Assembly (NCBI GenBank): GCA_023266625.1
Contig: JAHFPT010000034.1
Span: forward strand, 1 to 38,751
DNA length: 38,751 nt
DNA from: Novosphingobium sp.
GTDB lineage: Bacteria > Pseudomonadota > Alphaproteobacteria > Sphingomonadales > Sphingomonadaceae
Direction: 5' to 3'
Positions 23,791 through 33,279 of the stretch are shown here, one piece after another. The position numbers and the translations under genes were made by a program. The notes under the pieces were generated by a model. That model was not told the DNA's origin, made no database searches, and saw only the letters and a program-made list of their open reading frames with translations. The stretch's first letter is position 1. Each line of letters starts with the position of its first letter.

Positions 23791-25035
23791 ATGCGATATT
23801 TGATTTCCACGCTTTTGCTGAGCGCCATGCCGACACTCGCCTGGGCTGAGCCTCTGACCTTCAATGCCGCGCTCGAACGCGCTGCGGCTGACGCGCCGTC
23901 ATTGCGCGGTAGCGCCGCCGGCGTCACCGCCGCGCAATCCGCTGCGATCGCGGCTGACCGGCTGCCTGATCCGACGCTGGACATTGGCATTCAGGATTTT
24001 CCGGTGACTGGCCCCGATGCGGGGCGGTTCAATCGCGATAATTTCACGATGCAGAAGATCGGCATCAGTCAGCAATTCGTGAACCCGGCCAAGCGCCATG
24101 CGCGCGCGGCGCGGGCGTCGGCCGACATTGGCATTGCCGAGGCTGGGGCTCTGGTCGAGGGGCGCTCCGTTCGCCTCCTGACCGCGCTTGCGTGGGTCGA
24201 TCTCTATTATGCGGAGAGGCGGCTTGAGCAATTGCAGCGGCTTGACGCGAGCCTTGGCGATCTGCAATCGACCGTGAATGCGCGACTTGCCTCGGGCAGC
24301 GCCCGGCCTTCGCAGGCGCTTGAGCCTGCCCAACTCCGCGCGCTGGTGAATGACCGCCGGGCAGAACTTTCCGCCGCTGTGGCAAAGGGACGTGCCAACC
24401 TGGCCCGCTTTACCGGCGATCCTAACCCGGAAGTGGCAGGCACGCCGCCTGAACTGATGGTAGATCGCATCAGGCTCTTGGCCGGTGTTGCCGCCCTGCC
24501 GAGATTGCGCGCGATGGATGCCCAGAGCGTCGCCGCTGATGCGGACACCCAGCTCGCGCGGGCCGACAAGCGCCCCGACTGGAAGGTCAGCGCCTCCTAC
24601 GGTCGACGCGCGCCCAATTATGGCGATCTGGTATCAGTCGGCGTTTCGATTGATCTGCCGTTCTTTTCAAGGTGGCGGCAAGACCCCAAGATCGCCGCCG
24701 CCGCCAGCGAAGCCGAACGGACGCGGTTCGACCGCATTGCGGCGGAGCGCGAAGTGCTGGCTAGCCTCGAAGGCGATCTGGCAGACCATCTGATGCGCCA
24801 TCAGCGGCTGGAAAATGCCCGGAACACGCTGGTTCCGCTCACCAAGCGGCGCGCCGAACTGGATATGGCGAGTTACGCGGCAGGCAAGCTCGATCTGGGC
24901 AGCGCCTTGCTCTCGTCGCTAGCGCTGGCCGAAGCCGAAATCGACGCCCTGGCCCGCGAGGCCGATGTCGCGCGCGACGCGATCCGCATCAACATGACTT
25001 ACGGGCCAATGACTGAAAAGGAGGACAGCCAATGA
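23791..25035 (+). CDS. cusC: TolC-family outer-membrane efflux protein (CusC/CzcC-like)
   Basis: A 414-residue protein with signal peptide MRYLISTLLLSAMPTLAWA and no lipobox. The two halves carry the TolC repeat pattern: LTFNAALERAAADAPSLRGS at the start and LAEAEIDALAREADVARDAI at the end, with long helical stretches. It would form the outer-membrane channel of the tripartite pump. Its stop overlaps the cusB start by 4 nt (ATGA), so translation is coupled. The symbol is given from the operon context, since TolC-family members of the Czc and Cus systems are hard to tell apart by sequence alone. Confidence 0.85.
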   Translation: MRYLISTLLLSAMPTLAWAEPLTFNAALERAAADAPSLRGSAAGVTAAQSAAIAADRLPDPTLDIGIQDFPVTGPDAGRFNRDNFTMQKIGISQQFVNPAKRHARAARASADIGIAEAGALVEGRSVRLLTALAWVDLYYAERRLEQLQRLDASLGDLQSTVNARLASGSARPSQALEPAQLRALVNDRRAELSAAVAKGRANLARFTGDPNPEVAGTPPELMVDRIRLLAGVAALPRLRAMDAQSVAADADTQLARADKRPDWKVSASYGRRAPNYGDLVSVGVSIDLPFFSRWRQDPKIAAAASEAERTRFDRIAAEREVLASLEGDLADHLMRHQRLENARNTLVPLTKRRAELDMASYAAGKLDLGSALLSSLALAEAEIDALAREADVARDAIRINMTYGPMTEKEDSQ

Positions 25036-26264
25036 CAGCCGAAACGACATATGCGACACGTTGGCGTGCGGCGCTGCTTGGCACCCTCATCGTCGCAGGC
25101 GGCGGCGGATATTGGCTGGGGCATCTCGGAACTGGTGAGGCATCCACTCCGACAGCCAAAGAGCGCAATATCCTCTACTGGTATGATCCGATGGTGCCGC
25201 TGGAGCATTACGACAATCCCGGCGCACTCTCCTCGATGGGAATGAAGACTCAGCCCAAATATGCTGACGAAGGCGGCACACCCGGCGAAGCACCGGGGAT
25301 TACGGTCAATCCTGCCGCCATGCAGAATCTTGGCGTCCGCGTCGTTGCAGCGCAAATGGGCAGCCTTGCCGCCACGCTGAACGTGACCGGCAGTATTGAC
25401 TTCAATCAGCGCGATGTGGCGATCATTCAGGCTCGCTCGGGCGGCTTTGTAAGCCGAGTCTATGCCCGCGCTCCCGGCGACGTCATCGGTGCTGGCGCGC
25501 CGATTGCCGATGTGCAATTGCCCGAATGGGGCGGCGCGCAGACTGAGTTTCTAAGCGTCAGACGACTCGGACGCCCCGATCTCACCGCCGCGGCGCGCCA
25601 GCGATTGCGTCTGTTGGGCATGTCGGAGGGCGTGATCGCAGGCGTGGAGCGCAGTGGGCACACGAATGGGATGATCACGATCACGTCGCCGATTTCCGGC
25701 GTGATCCAGACGCTGGATGCCCGCGCCGGTGTCACGCTGGCAATGGGGCAGACCCTGGCGCAAGTGACCGGCCTCGGAACCGTTTGGCTCAATGCTGCCG
25801 TCCCCGAAGCACAAGCGGGAAGTGTCCGCATAGGGCAGAGCGCCAGCGCCACACTTACCGCCTTCCCAGGCGAGACGTTCGGTGGGCGCATCCTTGCCGT
25901 TCTGCCAACCACGCAAGCCGACAGCCGGACGCTCACGGTGCGGATCGAACTCGCCAACCGTGGCGGGCGGCTGCGCCCCGGCATGTTTGCGCAGGTCGCA
26001 CTCGGCGGAACAGGCGGGACAGCGCTGCTTGTGCCAAGCGAGGCGGTGATCCGCACAGGCACGCGCACGATTGTCATGCTGGCAACCGGCAATGGCCGCT
26101 ATCAACCAGCGGAAGTCCGCACGGGCCGCGAAGGTGGCGGACAGACCGAGATACTGGAGGGCTTGGCCGCCGGAGAAAAAGTCGTAGCGTCGGGCCAGTT
26201 CCTGCTCGATTCCGAAGCGAGCCTGACCGGGATTCCAGCCCGCAAGCTGGGGTCTGCGAAATGA
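25032..26264 (+). CDS. cusB: RND efflux periplasmic adaptor protein (CusB-like)
   Basis: A 410-residue membrane-fusion protein with an N-terminal anchor ([18 protein letters not shown]). An early metal-binding segment has [10 protein letters not shown], then [16 protein letters not shown], typical of CusB-type adaptors, followed by lipoyl-like and barrel regions ([40 protein letters not shown]). The adaptor links the inner-membrane pump to the outer-membrane channel and hands over Cu(I)/Ag(I). Its stop overlaps the cusA start by 4 nt. Confidence 0.9.
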   Translation: MTAETTYATRWRAALLGTLIVAGGGGYWLGHLGTGEASTPTAKERNILYWYDPMVPLEHYDNPGALSSMGMKTQPKYADEGGTPGEAPGITVNPAAMQNLGVRVVAAQMGSLAATLNVTGSIDFNQRDVAIIQARSGGFVSRVYARAPGDVIGAGAPIADVQLPEWGGAQTEFLSVRRLGRPDLTAAARQRLRLLGMSEGVIAGVERSGHTNGMITITSPISGVIQTLDARAGVTLAMGQTLAQVTGLGTVWLNAAVPEAQAGSVRIGQSASATLTAFPGETFGGRILAVLPTTQADSRTLTVRIELANRGGRLRPGMFAQVALGGTGGTALLVPSEAVIRTGTRTIVMLATGNGRYQPAEVRTGREGGGQTEILEGLAAGEKVVASGQFLLDSEASLTGIPARKLGSAK

Positions 26265-29200
26265 TCGAATGGATCATCCGCGCCTCGGTCAAGGCCCGCA
26301 CGCTCGTTGTCATCGCTTCTCTCCTCCTGACGGCGATCGGCATCGGGGCTGTGCGAACCACACCGGTCGATGCGCTGCCTGACCTGTCCGATGTGCAGGT
26401 CATCATCCGCACCACCTATCCGGGTCAAGCCCCGCAGATAGTCGAGAACCAGGTCACTTACCCGCTTACGACAACGATGCTCTCGGTCCCCGGCGCACGG
26501 GTGGTGCGCGGCTATTCCTTCGTCGGCGACAGCTTCGTCTATGTGCTGTTCGAGGACGGCACCGATCTTTATTGGGCGCGCAGCCGCGTGTTGGAATACC
26601 TCAGTCAGGTGCAGGGGAAACTGCCAGCCGGAGCGACGGCCTCGCTCGGCCCCGATGCCACCGGGGTGGGCTGGATTTACGAATATGCGCTGGTCGACAA
26701 GACCGGTCGTCATGATCTGGCGCAGCTCCGCAGCATCCAGGACTGGTTCCTGCGCTATGAGCTCAAGGCGGTCCCCGGTGTGGCCGAAGTTGCCAGCATT
26801 GGCGGGATGGTCCGGCAATATCAGGTCGTGGTCGATCCGCAGAAACTCGCTTCCTACGGAGTGACGGCGAACGATGTCAGCGACGCACTCAAGCGCGCCA
26901 ATCAGGAGGTCGGTGGCGGTGTCGTCGAAATGGCTGAGGCCGAATATATCGTTCGCGCATCGGGCTATCTCAAAACCCTCGATGATTTCCGCGCTGTACC
27001 GATCCGCACCGCTGCGGGCGGCGTGCCGGTGTCGCTGGGCGATGTTGCCACGGTGCAGGTCGGTCCCGATATGCGGCGCGGGATTGCCGAACTGAATGGC
27101 GAGGGCGAAGTCGCGGGCGGGGTAATCGTCATGCGTCAGAGCAAGAATGCCCGCGAAGTGATCGAGGGCGTCCGCACCAAGCTCGCGGAATTGAAGGCCA
27201 GCCTGCCTCCCGGTGTTGAGATTGTCACCACCTATGATCGCTCGGGGCTGATCGACCGTGCCGTCGAGAATCTGACCGGAAAGCTGTTCGAGGAATTCCT
27301 GATCGTCGCGCTCGTCTGCGGGTTGTTCCTGTGGCACGCGCGCTCTGCATTGGTGGCGATCCTGACGCTGCCCTTGGGCATCCTGATCGCGTTCATTGTC
27401 ATGCGGGTGCAGGGATTGAACGCCAATATCCTCTCATTGGGCGGGATCGCCATCGCCATCGGCGCGATGGTCGATGCGGCGGTCGTGATGATCGAGAATG
27501 CGCACAAGCATCTCGAACGCTGGGCGCATGACAATCCCGGCAAGGAGTTGCAAGGCGAAGATCGCTGGCGCGTCATCACTAACGCTGCCGCCGAAGTTGG
27601 CCCGGCGCTGTTCCTCAGCCTGCTGATCATCACCTTCTCGTTCATCCCGATCTTCTCGTTGCAGGGCCAGGAAGGGCGGCTGTTCGCGCCGCTGGCCTTC
27701 ACCAAAACCTATGCGATGGCGGGCGCGGCCTTGCTGTCTATCACGCTCATTCCCGTGCTGATGGGCTGGCTGATCCAGGGGAAGATACCTGCGGAAGATA
27801 GCAACCCGATCAACCGTTTCCTCACGCGCCTCTACCGTCCCGCGCTCGATTGGGTGCTGGCCAAGCCCAAAGCAGCCCTGCTGATCGCGGTGCTGGTGTT
27901 CGCTTCCAGCCTGTGGCCGATCACCCAGACCGGCGGCGAGTTCATGCCGCAGATGAATGAGGGTGACTTGCTCTATATGCCCTCGGCCCTGCCGGGGATT
28001 TCGACGGCCAAGGCCTCGATGCTGCTGCAACAGACCGACCGCCTCATCAAGACCGTGCCGGAAGTCGAAAGCGTATTCGGCAAGGCAGGCCGCGCGGATA
28101 GTGCCACCGATCCTGCCCCGCTCGAAATGTTCGAGACCACCATCCGCTTCAAGCCGAAGAGTGCATGGCGCAGCGGCATGACCCAGGCCAAGCTGATCGA
28201 CGAGCTGGATCAGACCGTCAAAGTCCCCGGCCTCGCCAATTTCTGGATTCCGCCGATCCGCAACCGGATCGATATGCTGGCAACCGGCATCAAGAGCCCG
28301 ATCGGCATCAAAGTATCCGGCGCGAACCTAGACGACATTGACCGCACCGCGCGGCAAATCGAGGCAGTAGCCAAGACGGTGCCGGGGATCAGCTCGGCTC
28401 TGGCAGAACGGCTTTCAGGCGGGCGCTATATCGACGTTGCTATCAACCGGGCAGCGGCGGCGCGCTACGGCCTCAACGTCGCCGATGTGCAGGCGGTGGT
28501 GTCGGGCGCGATCGGCGGCGAGGCGGTGGGGCAAACCGTCGAAGGCCTGGCCCGCTATCCGATCAGTGTCCGCTACCCCCGCGAAATCCGGGACAGCGTG
28601 GATGACATCATCAATCTGCCGGTGCTGACACCCTCGCGCCAGCAAATCACGCTGGGCACGGTCGCCGATGTCCGAATCTCCAATGGGCCGCCGATGCTCC
28701 GCAGCGAGAACGGACGTCCCGCGACATGGGTCTATATCGACGGGCGGGGGCGCGCGCTCACCGAGATTGTCGGCGATCTGCAACGCGCCGTTGCACAAAA
28801 GGTCAAGCTGCCGCCGGGAATCAGCGTCGCTTACACGGGACAGTTCGAGTTTCTCGAACGCGCGACGCAGCGATTGAAGATCGTTGTTCCGGCCACCCTA
28901 CTGATCATCTTCGCGCTGCTCTACGCGACGTTCCGGCGCTGGGACGAAGCCGCGCTGATCATGGCGACGCTGCCGTTCGCGCTCACCGGCGGGGTCTGGC
29001 TGCTCTATCTGCTGGGGTTCAACCAGTCTGTCGCCACCGGCGTCGGGTTCATCGCGCTGGCGGGCGTGTCGGCCGAGTTCGGGGTGGTCATGCTGATCTA
29101 CCTGAAATCGGCGCTGGCGGAGAATAGCGACGTAGAAGCCGCCGTTCGTGCAGGCGCGCTGCTCCGCGTGCGGCCAAAGGCAATGACGGTGGCGGTGATC

Positions 29201-29383
29201 CTCGCGGGCCTGTTCCCCATCCTCATCGGCACCGGCGCGGGTTCGGAAGTGATGAGCCGGATCGCCGCGCCGATGGTGGGCGGGATGCTCACCGCACCGC
29301 TGCTCTCGATGCTCATCATCCCCGCCGCCTATCTGCTGATGCGGCGGGGCACCCAAGTTCAACACCAAGGAGAAACCACATGA
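26261..29383 (+). CDS. cusA: Heavy-metal RND transporter CusA, Cu(I)/Ag(I) exporter
   Basis: A 1040-residue inner-membrane pump starting at the ATG at 26261, inside the cusB stop. The longer frame from 25784 is a shadow. It has RND topology: TM1 near the N-terminus ([13 protein letters not shown]), TM2-7 after the first periplasmic loop, and TM8-12 towards the end. The three methionines that bind Cu(I)/Ag(I) in E. coli CusA fall at the same numbers here: Met573 (LLYMPS), Met623 (PLEMFETT) and Met672 (NRIDML). This points to monovalent copper/silver, not the divalent ions of CzcA. It exports metal to the outside using the proton gradient. Confidence 0.95.
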   Translation: MIEWIIRASVKARTLVVIASLLLTAIGIGAVRTTPVDALPDLSDVQVIIRTTYPGQAPQIVENQVTYPLTTTMLSVPGARVVRGYSFVGDSFVYVLFEDGTDLYWARSRVLEYLSQVQGKLPAGATASLGPDATGVGWIYEYALVDKTGRHDLAQLRSIQDWFLRYELKAVPGVAEVASIGGMVRQYQVVVDPQKLASYGVTANDVSDALKRANQEVGGGVVEMAEAEYIVRASGYLKTLDDFRAVPIRTAAGGVPVSLGDVATVQVGPDMRRGIAELNGEGEVAGGVIVMRQSKNAREVIEGVRTKLAELKASLPPGVEIVTTYDRSGLIDRAVENLTGKLFEEFLIVALVCGLFLWHARSALVAILTLPLGILIAFIVMRVQGLNANILSLGGIAIAIGAMVDAAVVMIENAHKHLERWAHDNPGKELQGEDRWRVITNAAAEVGPALFLSLLIITFSFIPIFSLQGQEGRLFAPLAFTKTYAMAGAALLSITLIPVLMGWLIQGKIPAEDSNPINRFLTRLYRPALDWVLAKPKAALLIAVLVFASSLWPITQTGGEFMPQMNEGDLLYMPSALPGISTAKASMLLQQTDRLIKTVPEVESVFGKAGRADSATDPAPLEMFETTIRFKPKSAWRSGMTQAKLIDELDQTVKVPGLANFWIPPIRNRIDMLATGIKSPIGIKVSGANLDDIDRTARQIEAVAKTVPGISSALAERLSGGRYIDVAINRAAAARYGLNVADVQAVVSGAIGGEAVGQTVEGLARYPISVRYPREIRDSVDDIINLPVLTPSRQQITLGTVADVRISNGPPMLRSENGRPATWVYIDGRGRALTEIVGDLQRAVAQKVKLPPGISVAYTGQFEFLERATQRLKIVVPATLLIIFALLYATFRRWDEAALIMATLPFALTGGVWLLYLLGFNQSVATGVGFIALAGVSAEFGVVMLIYLKSALAENSDVEAAVRAGALLRVRPKAMTVAVILAGLFPILIGTGAGSEVMSRIAAPMVGGMLTAPLLSMLIIPAAYLLMRRGTQVQHQGETT

Positions 29384-29745
29384 AGAAGACCCTGATGATT
29401 GCTGCGCTGATTGCGCTGCCGGTCGGCCTGTCCGGCTGCCACAAAAAGGCGGAAGCACCTGCCGCCGTGGCACCCAAGGCGGAAGCCAACGCCATGGCGA
29501 GCATGGCGATGCCTGCCGATGCAAAGATGGGCAAAGCCACTGGCACCGTGATCGCCGTCAATGCGGCGGCAGGGACGATTACGCTTGAGCATAGCGCGAT
29601 CTCCGCTGTTGGCTGGTCCGCCATGACGATGGAATTTTCCGCCAAGCCTGGGGTGCTGACCGGCATTGCCGTGGGTGACAAGGTTGATTTTGACGTGACT
29701 GTGACTGGCAGTTCCGGAGAAGTTACGGCACTAAAAAAGCAATGA
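29380..29745 (+). CDS. cusF: CusF-like periplasmic copper/silver chaperone (lipoprotein)
   Basis: A 121-residue protein whose ATG overlaps the cusA stop by 4 nt. A lipobox LSGC ends the signal sequence, so it is probably membrane-anchored. The C-terminal half is a CusF-type small barrel with the metal site [16 protein letters not shown], in which the His, Trp and two Met ligands known from CusF are all present. CusF carries Cu(I) or Ag(I) to the CusB/CusA pump. The Ala/Met-rich linker between lipobox and barrel ([14 protein letters not shown]) could be flexible. It is the last gene of the operon. Confidence 0.9.
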   Translation: MKKTLMIAALIALPVGLSGCHKKAEAPAAVAPKAEANAMASMAMPADAKMGKATGTVIAVNAAAGTITLEHSAISAVGWSAMTMEFSAKPGVLTGIAVGDKVDFDVTVTGSSGEVTALKKQ

Positions 29746-29779
29746 GGTCCTTAAGAATAGTCTGTACATTATCGAAAAT

Positions 29780-29811
29780 ACACTGCCCTGGATGTGATAT
29801 CGGGGCAGTGT
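29780..29811. terminator. Hairpin after the Cus operon (possible terminator)
   Basis: ACACTGCCC (29780-29788) and GGGCAGTGT (29803-29811) form a perfect 9-bp stem with a 14-nt loop, 35 nt after the cusF stop. There is no T-run, so it may act as a 3' stabilising hairpin or as a Rho-linked or weak terminator. Confidence 0.4.
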
Positions 29812-30500
29812 AGGAGATTATCCGAAAGCAGCCACTCACAAGAGATTTGTGGGAACGGCAGCGCACCTAGCGTTGGTATTCATAGATGGTCGTTCAATAG
29901 GTGGCCATTATTGCCAAGTGGGAAGTGCGATATACAACTTGAATAAGGAGCGAGGCGGTATCCATCGGAATAAATTTCGCAAAAAGTCAGCCAATAAAAT
30001 CTGGCCAAAATTCTGTGAGCGACCACCAAGTCCACTACCCCTTGCGTGAATTCAAATCCCCCCTCGGGGTCCGGCTGGGAAAAATAATCCTTTCTTTGCC
30101 TGTACCGTTCCGCGACGATCCCCCCCCATAGTAGTCGGTTGCTTGGGCCTCAATCCGAAGGAGCGGTTCACGCCAAGCGGCCCGTTGACTGGGTGACGGA
30201 AAGGGGAAGGGTTGCCTTCGGTACTCGCGAGGCGTGCCCAAAAGTGTGGGGGTAAATATATATCATATTCATAAAGACAAATATTTCAACTTATTACCCT
30301 GAAGGTTCTATACAAGCCCTGTCATTGTAAGGTGGCCGTTGACAACAATGTGGTGCCGATGCGCCCGAACCAGCAAAACTTTTATGGGCCGGTTTGCCTA
30401 GAGCGGGCAGCATGATATCTGAATCATACCACCCGATCTATTTGTTTGTTATCACATCATTTTTTGTGAAAGACCGGTTCCCATTTTCCCGCAAGACGCT
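29812..30500. other. AT-richer non-coding stretch without a convincing gene
   Basis: No ORF here shows recognisable protein features or a good start; the two longest (about 66-68 codons) do not read like proteins. The stretch is less GC-rich than its surroundings. It contains an AT-rich tract (about 30251-30300) flanked by GGGTAA and TTACCC, a C-run at 30120-30127, and a GTGTGGGGGTA motif at 30245. It separates the Cus operon from the T6SS segment and may be a junction or regulatory zone. Confidence 0.6.
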
Positions 30501-31238
30501 CTAATAGGCCGACTGTGAGCCTTCGGTTCGGCGTCGCGAGCTTGGACGGCTCTGCGCGGGGGTGTTCGCTTCGCACCTAATGGTCTTCCTGGGACAATAG
30601 GTTCTCATATATTCATAGGCTTCGGGCAACCTGCCGACAAACGATGTCCAGACGTTGAGCATGCCAAGGATGCGGGTTTTGGCCCGGTCGCCCGATAGCA
30701 GGTTGAGACCGGAATAGGGCGGCTGGTTCGTCGACAACGTCAAATGCAACTGATTGCCGGCATTGGACAGCGTGTAGCAGGTCGGCTTTCCGTCCGTCCC
30801 GGCAGGATCATTGGTTACTGCATGCATCCAGCCATAGCAGACATTGGCCTCGTTGGTGACACGCCAGAGCGTGTAGAATTCCATCTGGTTGCAACGCTGG
30901 GTCGACCCGCATTCCTTGAACGAGACTATCCAGGAGCTTTTGCCGCTCGACGATTCAATCGTGGTAGTGCCCGGAGCAGGATTGTTCGTGAAATTCGTCT
31001 TGTAGCCCGCAGCTTGAAGTGTCTCATTGACGAATGCGGGATCGATGCCGGTGGGCGTGGGCGGTGCCTGCGGCCGGGCCACAACGGGCGGCGGTGTCCG
31101 GACCGTCCTGGTCCTTTGCGGCGGTCTTGGAGCTGGCGCCTGAGTCGCATTGGGCTTCGGCTTCGACACCGAAAAATCGGCGCTGGCTGCTGACGGCAGA
31201 ACCAGTGTGGCAGCGACGATAGTCCAAACAAATTTCAT
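30501..31238 (-). CDS. Secreted YbjN-like domain protein next to the T6SS genes
   Basis: A 245-residue product from the ATG at 31238 with signal peptide MKFVWTIVAATLVLPSAASA. A Pro/Thr-rich segment (about 25-65) is followed by a region of YbjN type: LQAAGYKTNFTNN, TTTIESSSGKSSWIVSFKEC, then CNQMEFYTLWRV. YbjN-like proteins have a chaperone-like fold without an established role. The C-terminus is basic and Arg/Ser-rich. It is divergent from the PAAR gene and may belong to the T6SS locus (accessory protein or effector-linked), an inference from position only. Confidence 0.6.
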   Translation of the reverse strand: MKFVWTIVAATLVLPSAASADFSVSKPKPNATQAPAPRPPQRTRTVRTPPPVVARPQAPPTPTGIDPAFVNETLQAAGYKTNFTNNPAPGTTTIESSSGKSSWIVSFKECGSTQRCNQMEFYTLWRVTNEANVCYGWMHAVTNDPAGTDGKPTCYTLSNAGNQLHLTLSTNQPPYSGLNLLSGDRAKTRILGMLNVWTSFVGRLPEAYEYMRTYCPRKTIRCEANTPAQSRPSSRRRTEGSQSAY

Positions 31239-31417
31239 GTTACACCTGCCAAGCAGAGCCGAGCCTTTTTGAAATATCTCTTCCAGCCTGCAATGCGACT
31301 CGGGTCAGACGTGGAATTATCCAAATGATTCTGCGAACAAACCCGACCTTCCCAAGCCTGTCAATCGTTTCAGCACCGTGTGTGAGGCCAGATCGTAGCT
31401 GCTGGCACTCGACATTG

Positions 31418-31453
31418 CCCGCAATCGGAATTAGAATTTACCCGCAATCGGAA
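31418..31453. repeat. Two direct 13-bp repeats upstream of the PAAR gene
   Basis: CCCGCAATCGGAA occurs at 31418-31430 and 31441-31453, spaced 23 nt start to start, about two helical turns. This fits a pair of sites for a dimeric regulator in front of the PAAR gene, but a chance duplication is possible. Confidence 0.4.
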
Positions 31454-31470
31454 CCGGAAGTGAAGCCATT

Positions 31471-31761
31471 ATGCCTCCTGCTGCACGTGTTGGCGACATG
31501 CATGTCTGCCCGATGGTAACCGGTTTGGTGCCGCATGTCGGCGGCCCGATCCTGCCGCCCGGTGCGCCAACAGTGCTGACTGGCATGATGCCGCAGGCAC
31601 GAATGGGCGACATGTGTGTATGCGTCGGTCCGCCCGATACCATCCTGAAGACTTCGCTGACAGTGATTGTATCTGGTAGGCCCGCGGCGCGAATGGGCGA
31701 CATGACGGTCCATGGCGGCAATATTGTCATGGGTTGCCCCACCGTCATCATCGGCGATTGA
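31471..31761 (+). CDS. PAAR-domain protein, type VI secretion spike tip
   Basis: A 96-residue protein made of PAAR repeats: MPPAARVGDMHVCPM, VTGLVPHVGGPILPPGAPTV, PQARMGDMCVCVGPPD, ARPAARMGDM-like and GNIVMGCPTVIIGD. PAAR proteins form a cone with a bound zinc atom that caps the VgrG spike and carries effectors. The His and Cys residues in the first and last repeats are the likely zinc ligands. No effector domain is fused. The gene is convergent with the M23 peptidase, 10 nt apart. Confidence 0.9.
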   Translation: MPPAARVGDMHVCPMVTGLVPHVGGPILPPGAPTVLTGMMPQARMGDMCVCVGPPDTILKTSLTVIVSGRPAARMGDMTVHGGNIVMGCPTVIIGD

Positions 31762-31770
31762 GGCCTGCGG

Positions 31771-33165
31771 CTATTCCGCGTTTCGCGCGCGCGCCACATC
31801 GACGCGGTCGCGCTGCTGGATGAATGCCGCACGGGCGGCGCCTTCGAGGCCCTTGCGTCCCGAATCGGTCTGGATACCGAGCGGATCGACCGGCTCGCCA
31901 TCGATGCGCACCTCGTAGTGCAGGTGCGGGCCGGTGGTGCAGGTGCCGGTCGTACCGCTGAGGCCGATCGTATAGCCCTGGGTTACGCGCTGGCCATTAT
32001 GCAGTCCGGGGGCGAAGTGGCTCAGGTGGAAATAGCGCGTCACCCAGCCGTTGTCGTGCTGTAGCACTGCCATGTTGCCGCCGCAGCTGGTGGGCGTCGA
32101 CCCGATGACCATGCCATCCGCAGCAGCGTAGACCGGCGTGCCGACCGGGACCCCGAAATCGACCCCTGCGTGCAGGCGCGTATAATGCAGCACCGGATGA
32201 AATCGCATCCCGAACTTCGAGGTGATGCGCGCACCATCGACCGGAGTGCGCATGAAAGATCGAACAGTGGAGCCGCCATTGCCATCGAACCAGCCGGTGT
32301 CCTGATCGACCGGCTTGAAACGATAGAGTGATCGGCTCTTTGCCGCAGTCACCAGTGAAGCGAACAGCAACTGCGGTTCGCCCTGCGGCTGCCCGGCGGC
32401 ATTGACGGTCTGCTCATAGGCGACTTCAAACGTATCGCCCGGGGCGACTTCGGCGGCGAGGTTGAAATCGAACCCGAAAGCATTGACGAATTCGGGAATC
32501 AGGCTGTCGATGACCCCGGCGGATACGGCGGAGGAGTAGAAACTGTCGGAGTCGAGTTCGCCGCGCACCACCTTGATCCGCTTTGAAAGTTCGGCAGCGA
32601 CGCGGCTGACGGAGAATGCGCCGTCGTCGCCCCGGGCGAGGATTGCGCCTGAGCCATCGGGCAGCGACGCCTCAAGCCGCTCAAGCCTGACAGTTCCGCC
32701 CGCCGCCACCAGATTGAGCACCGCGCTCGTTTCGCCCTTTGCATTGCCCAGAACGCTCATCGCCACCTTGTTGGCTTCGGCAATTTCGTCCGCCGGCAAG
32801 CCGGCTTCGCGCAGGTAACCCAGCAGGTCCTTGGGCCCGGCAAGCCTGACCCGGCGGCTGGAATATATCGGCAAGCCCGTTTGTGGCGGCGCGGTGGCAC
32901 CATCCGGCAATGGCGCAATTTGCACCTGTTCCGGGAGGGGGGCCGAATTCTGCGGCGAGCGCGGCAGCCAGAACCAAAGGCTGCCCAGGATCGCAACCAG
33001 GGCAATACATCCGGCCAGTAACCACCAGACCCGGGGCAGGCCCCCCGCTTCGGGTTCGCCGGCCTCCTGGCGGCCAGCGACATTTTTCCACATTTCTGGA
33101 AGCACGGGAGAGCTGCCGTCCCGCTTGGACCAGGAAAGAGGATCAAAGGAGTCGCGGTCGGACAT
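31771..33165 (-). CDS. M23 family metallopeptidase with an N-terminal membrane anchor
   Basis: A 464-residue protein. A cytoplasmic N-terminus (1-45) and a TM segment (46-67, WWLLAGCIALVAILGSLWFW) place the rest in the periplasm. A LysM/opacity-associated-like region lies around 105-200, and the C-terminal M23 domain (about 300-430) carries zinc ligands in LHAGVDFGVP and HLHYEV. Such enzymes cut peptide cross-links in peptidoglycan. It is divergent from tssK with 114 nt between, inside the T6SS locus, so it may open the wall for assembly of the apparatus; alternatively it serves general growth or division. Confidence 0.85.
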   Translation of the reverse strand: MSDRDSFDPLSWSKRDGSSPVLPEMWKNVAGRQEAGEPEAGGLPRVWWLLAGCIALVAILGSLWFWLPRSPQNSAPLPEQVQIAPLPDGATAPPQTGLPIYSSRRVRLAGPKDLLGYLREAGLPADEIAEANKVAMSVLGNAKGETSAVLNLVAAGGTVRLERLEASLPDGSGAILARGDDGAFSVSRVAAELSKRIKVVRGELDSDSFYSSAVSAGVIDSLIPEFVNAFGFDFNLAAEVAPGDTFEVAYEQTVNAAGQPQGEPQLLFASLVTAAKSRSLYRFKPVDQDTGWFDGNGGSTVRSFMRTPVDGARITSKFGMRFHPVLHYTRLHAGVDFGVPVGTPVYAAADGMVIGSTPTSCGGNMAVLQHDNGWVTRYFHLSHFAPGLHNGQRVTQGYTIGLSGTTGTCTTGPHLHYEVRIDGEPVDPLGIQTDSGRKGLEGAARAAFIQQRDRVDVARARNAE

Positions 33166-33279
33166 GTCGCCCCAATACCAGTCGGAAAAAGCTTCGTATG
33201 AAACGCACAGTTAAACTGGCTTTCTCAGACGGGAAAGCTATGCTCTATTCAGCGGTGCTTATTTTGGTTTGGAGAACCA

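Noticed and set aside
25784..26260. Long N-terminal extension of the cusA frame
   Set aside because: It lies within cusB and reads as a low-complexity Arg-rich peptide. The conserved CusA start and the 4-nt overlap with cusB support 26261.
29849..30241. Two short ORFs after the Cus operon
   Set aside because: No ribosome binding site, domain or plausible protein composition; both are likely chance frames.
22048..30500. Integrated element bounded by att sites at tRNA-Tyr
   Set aside because: I looked for a second copy of the tRNA 3' end up to 30500 and for an integrase and found neither; only the composition hint remains.
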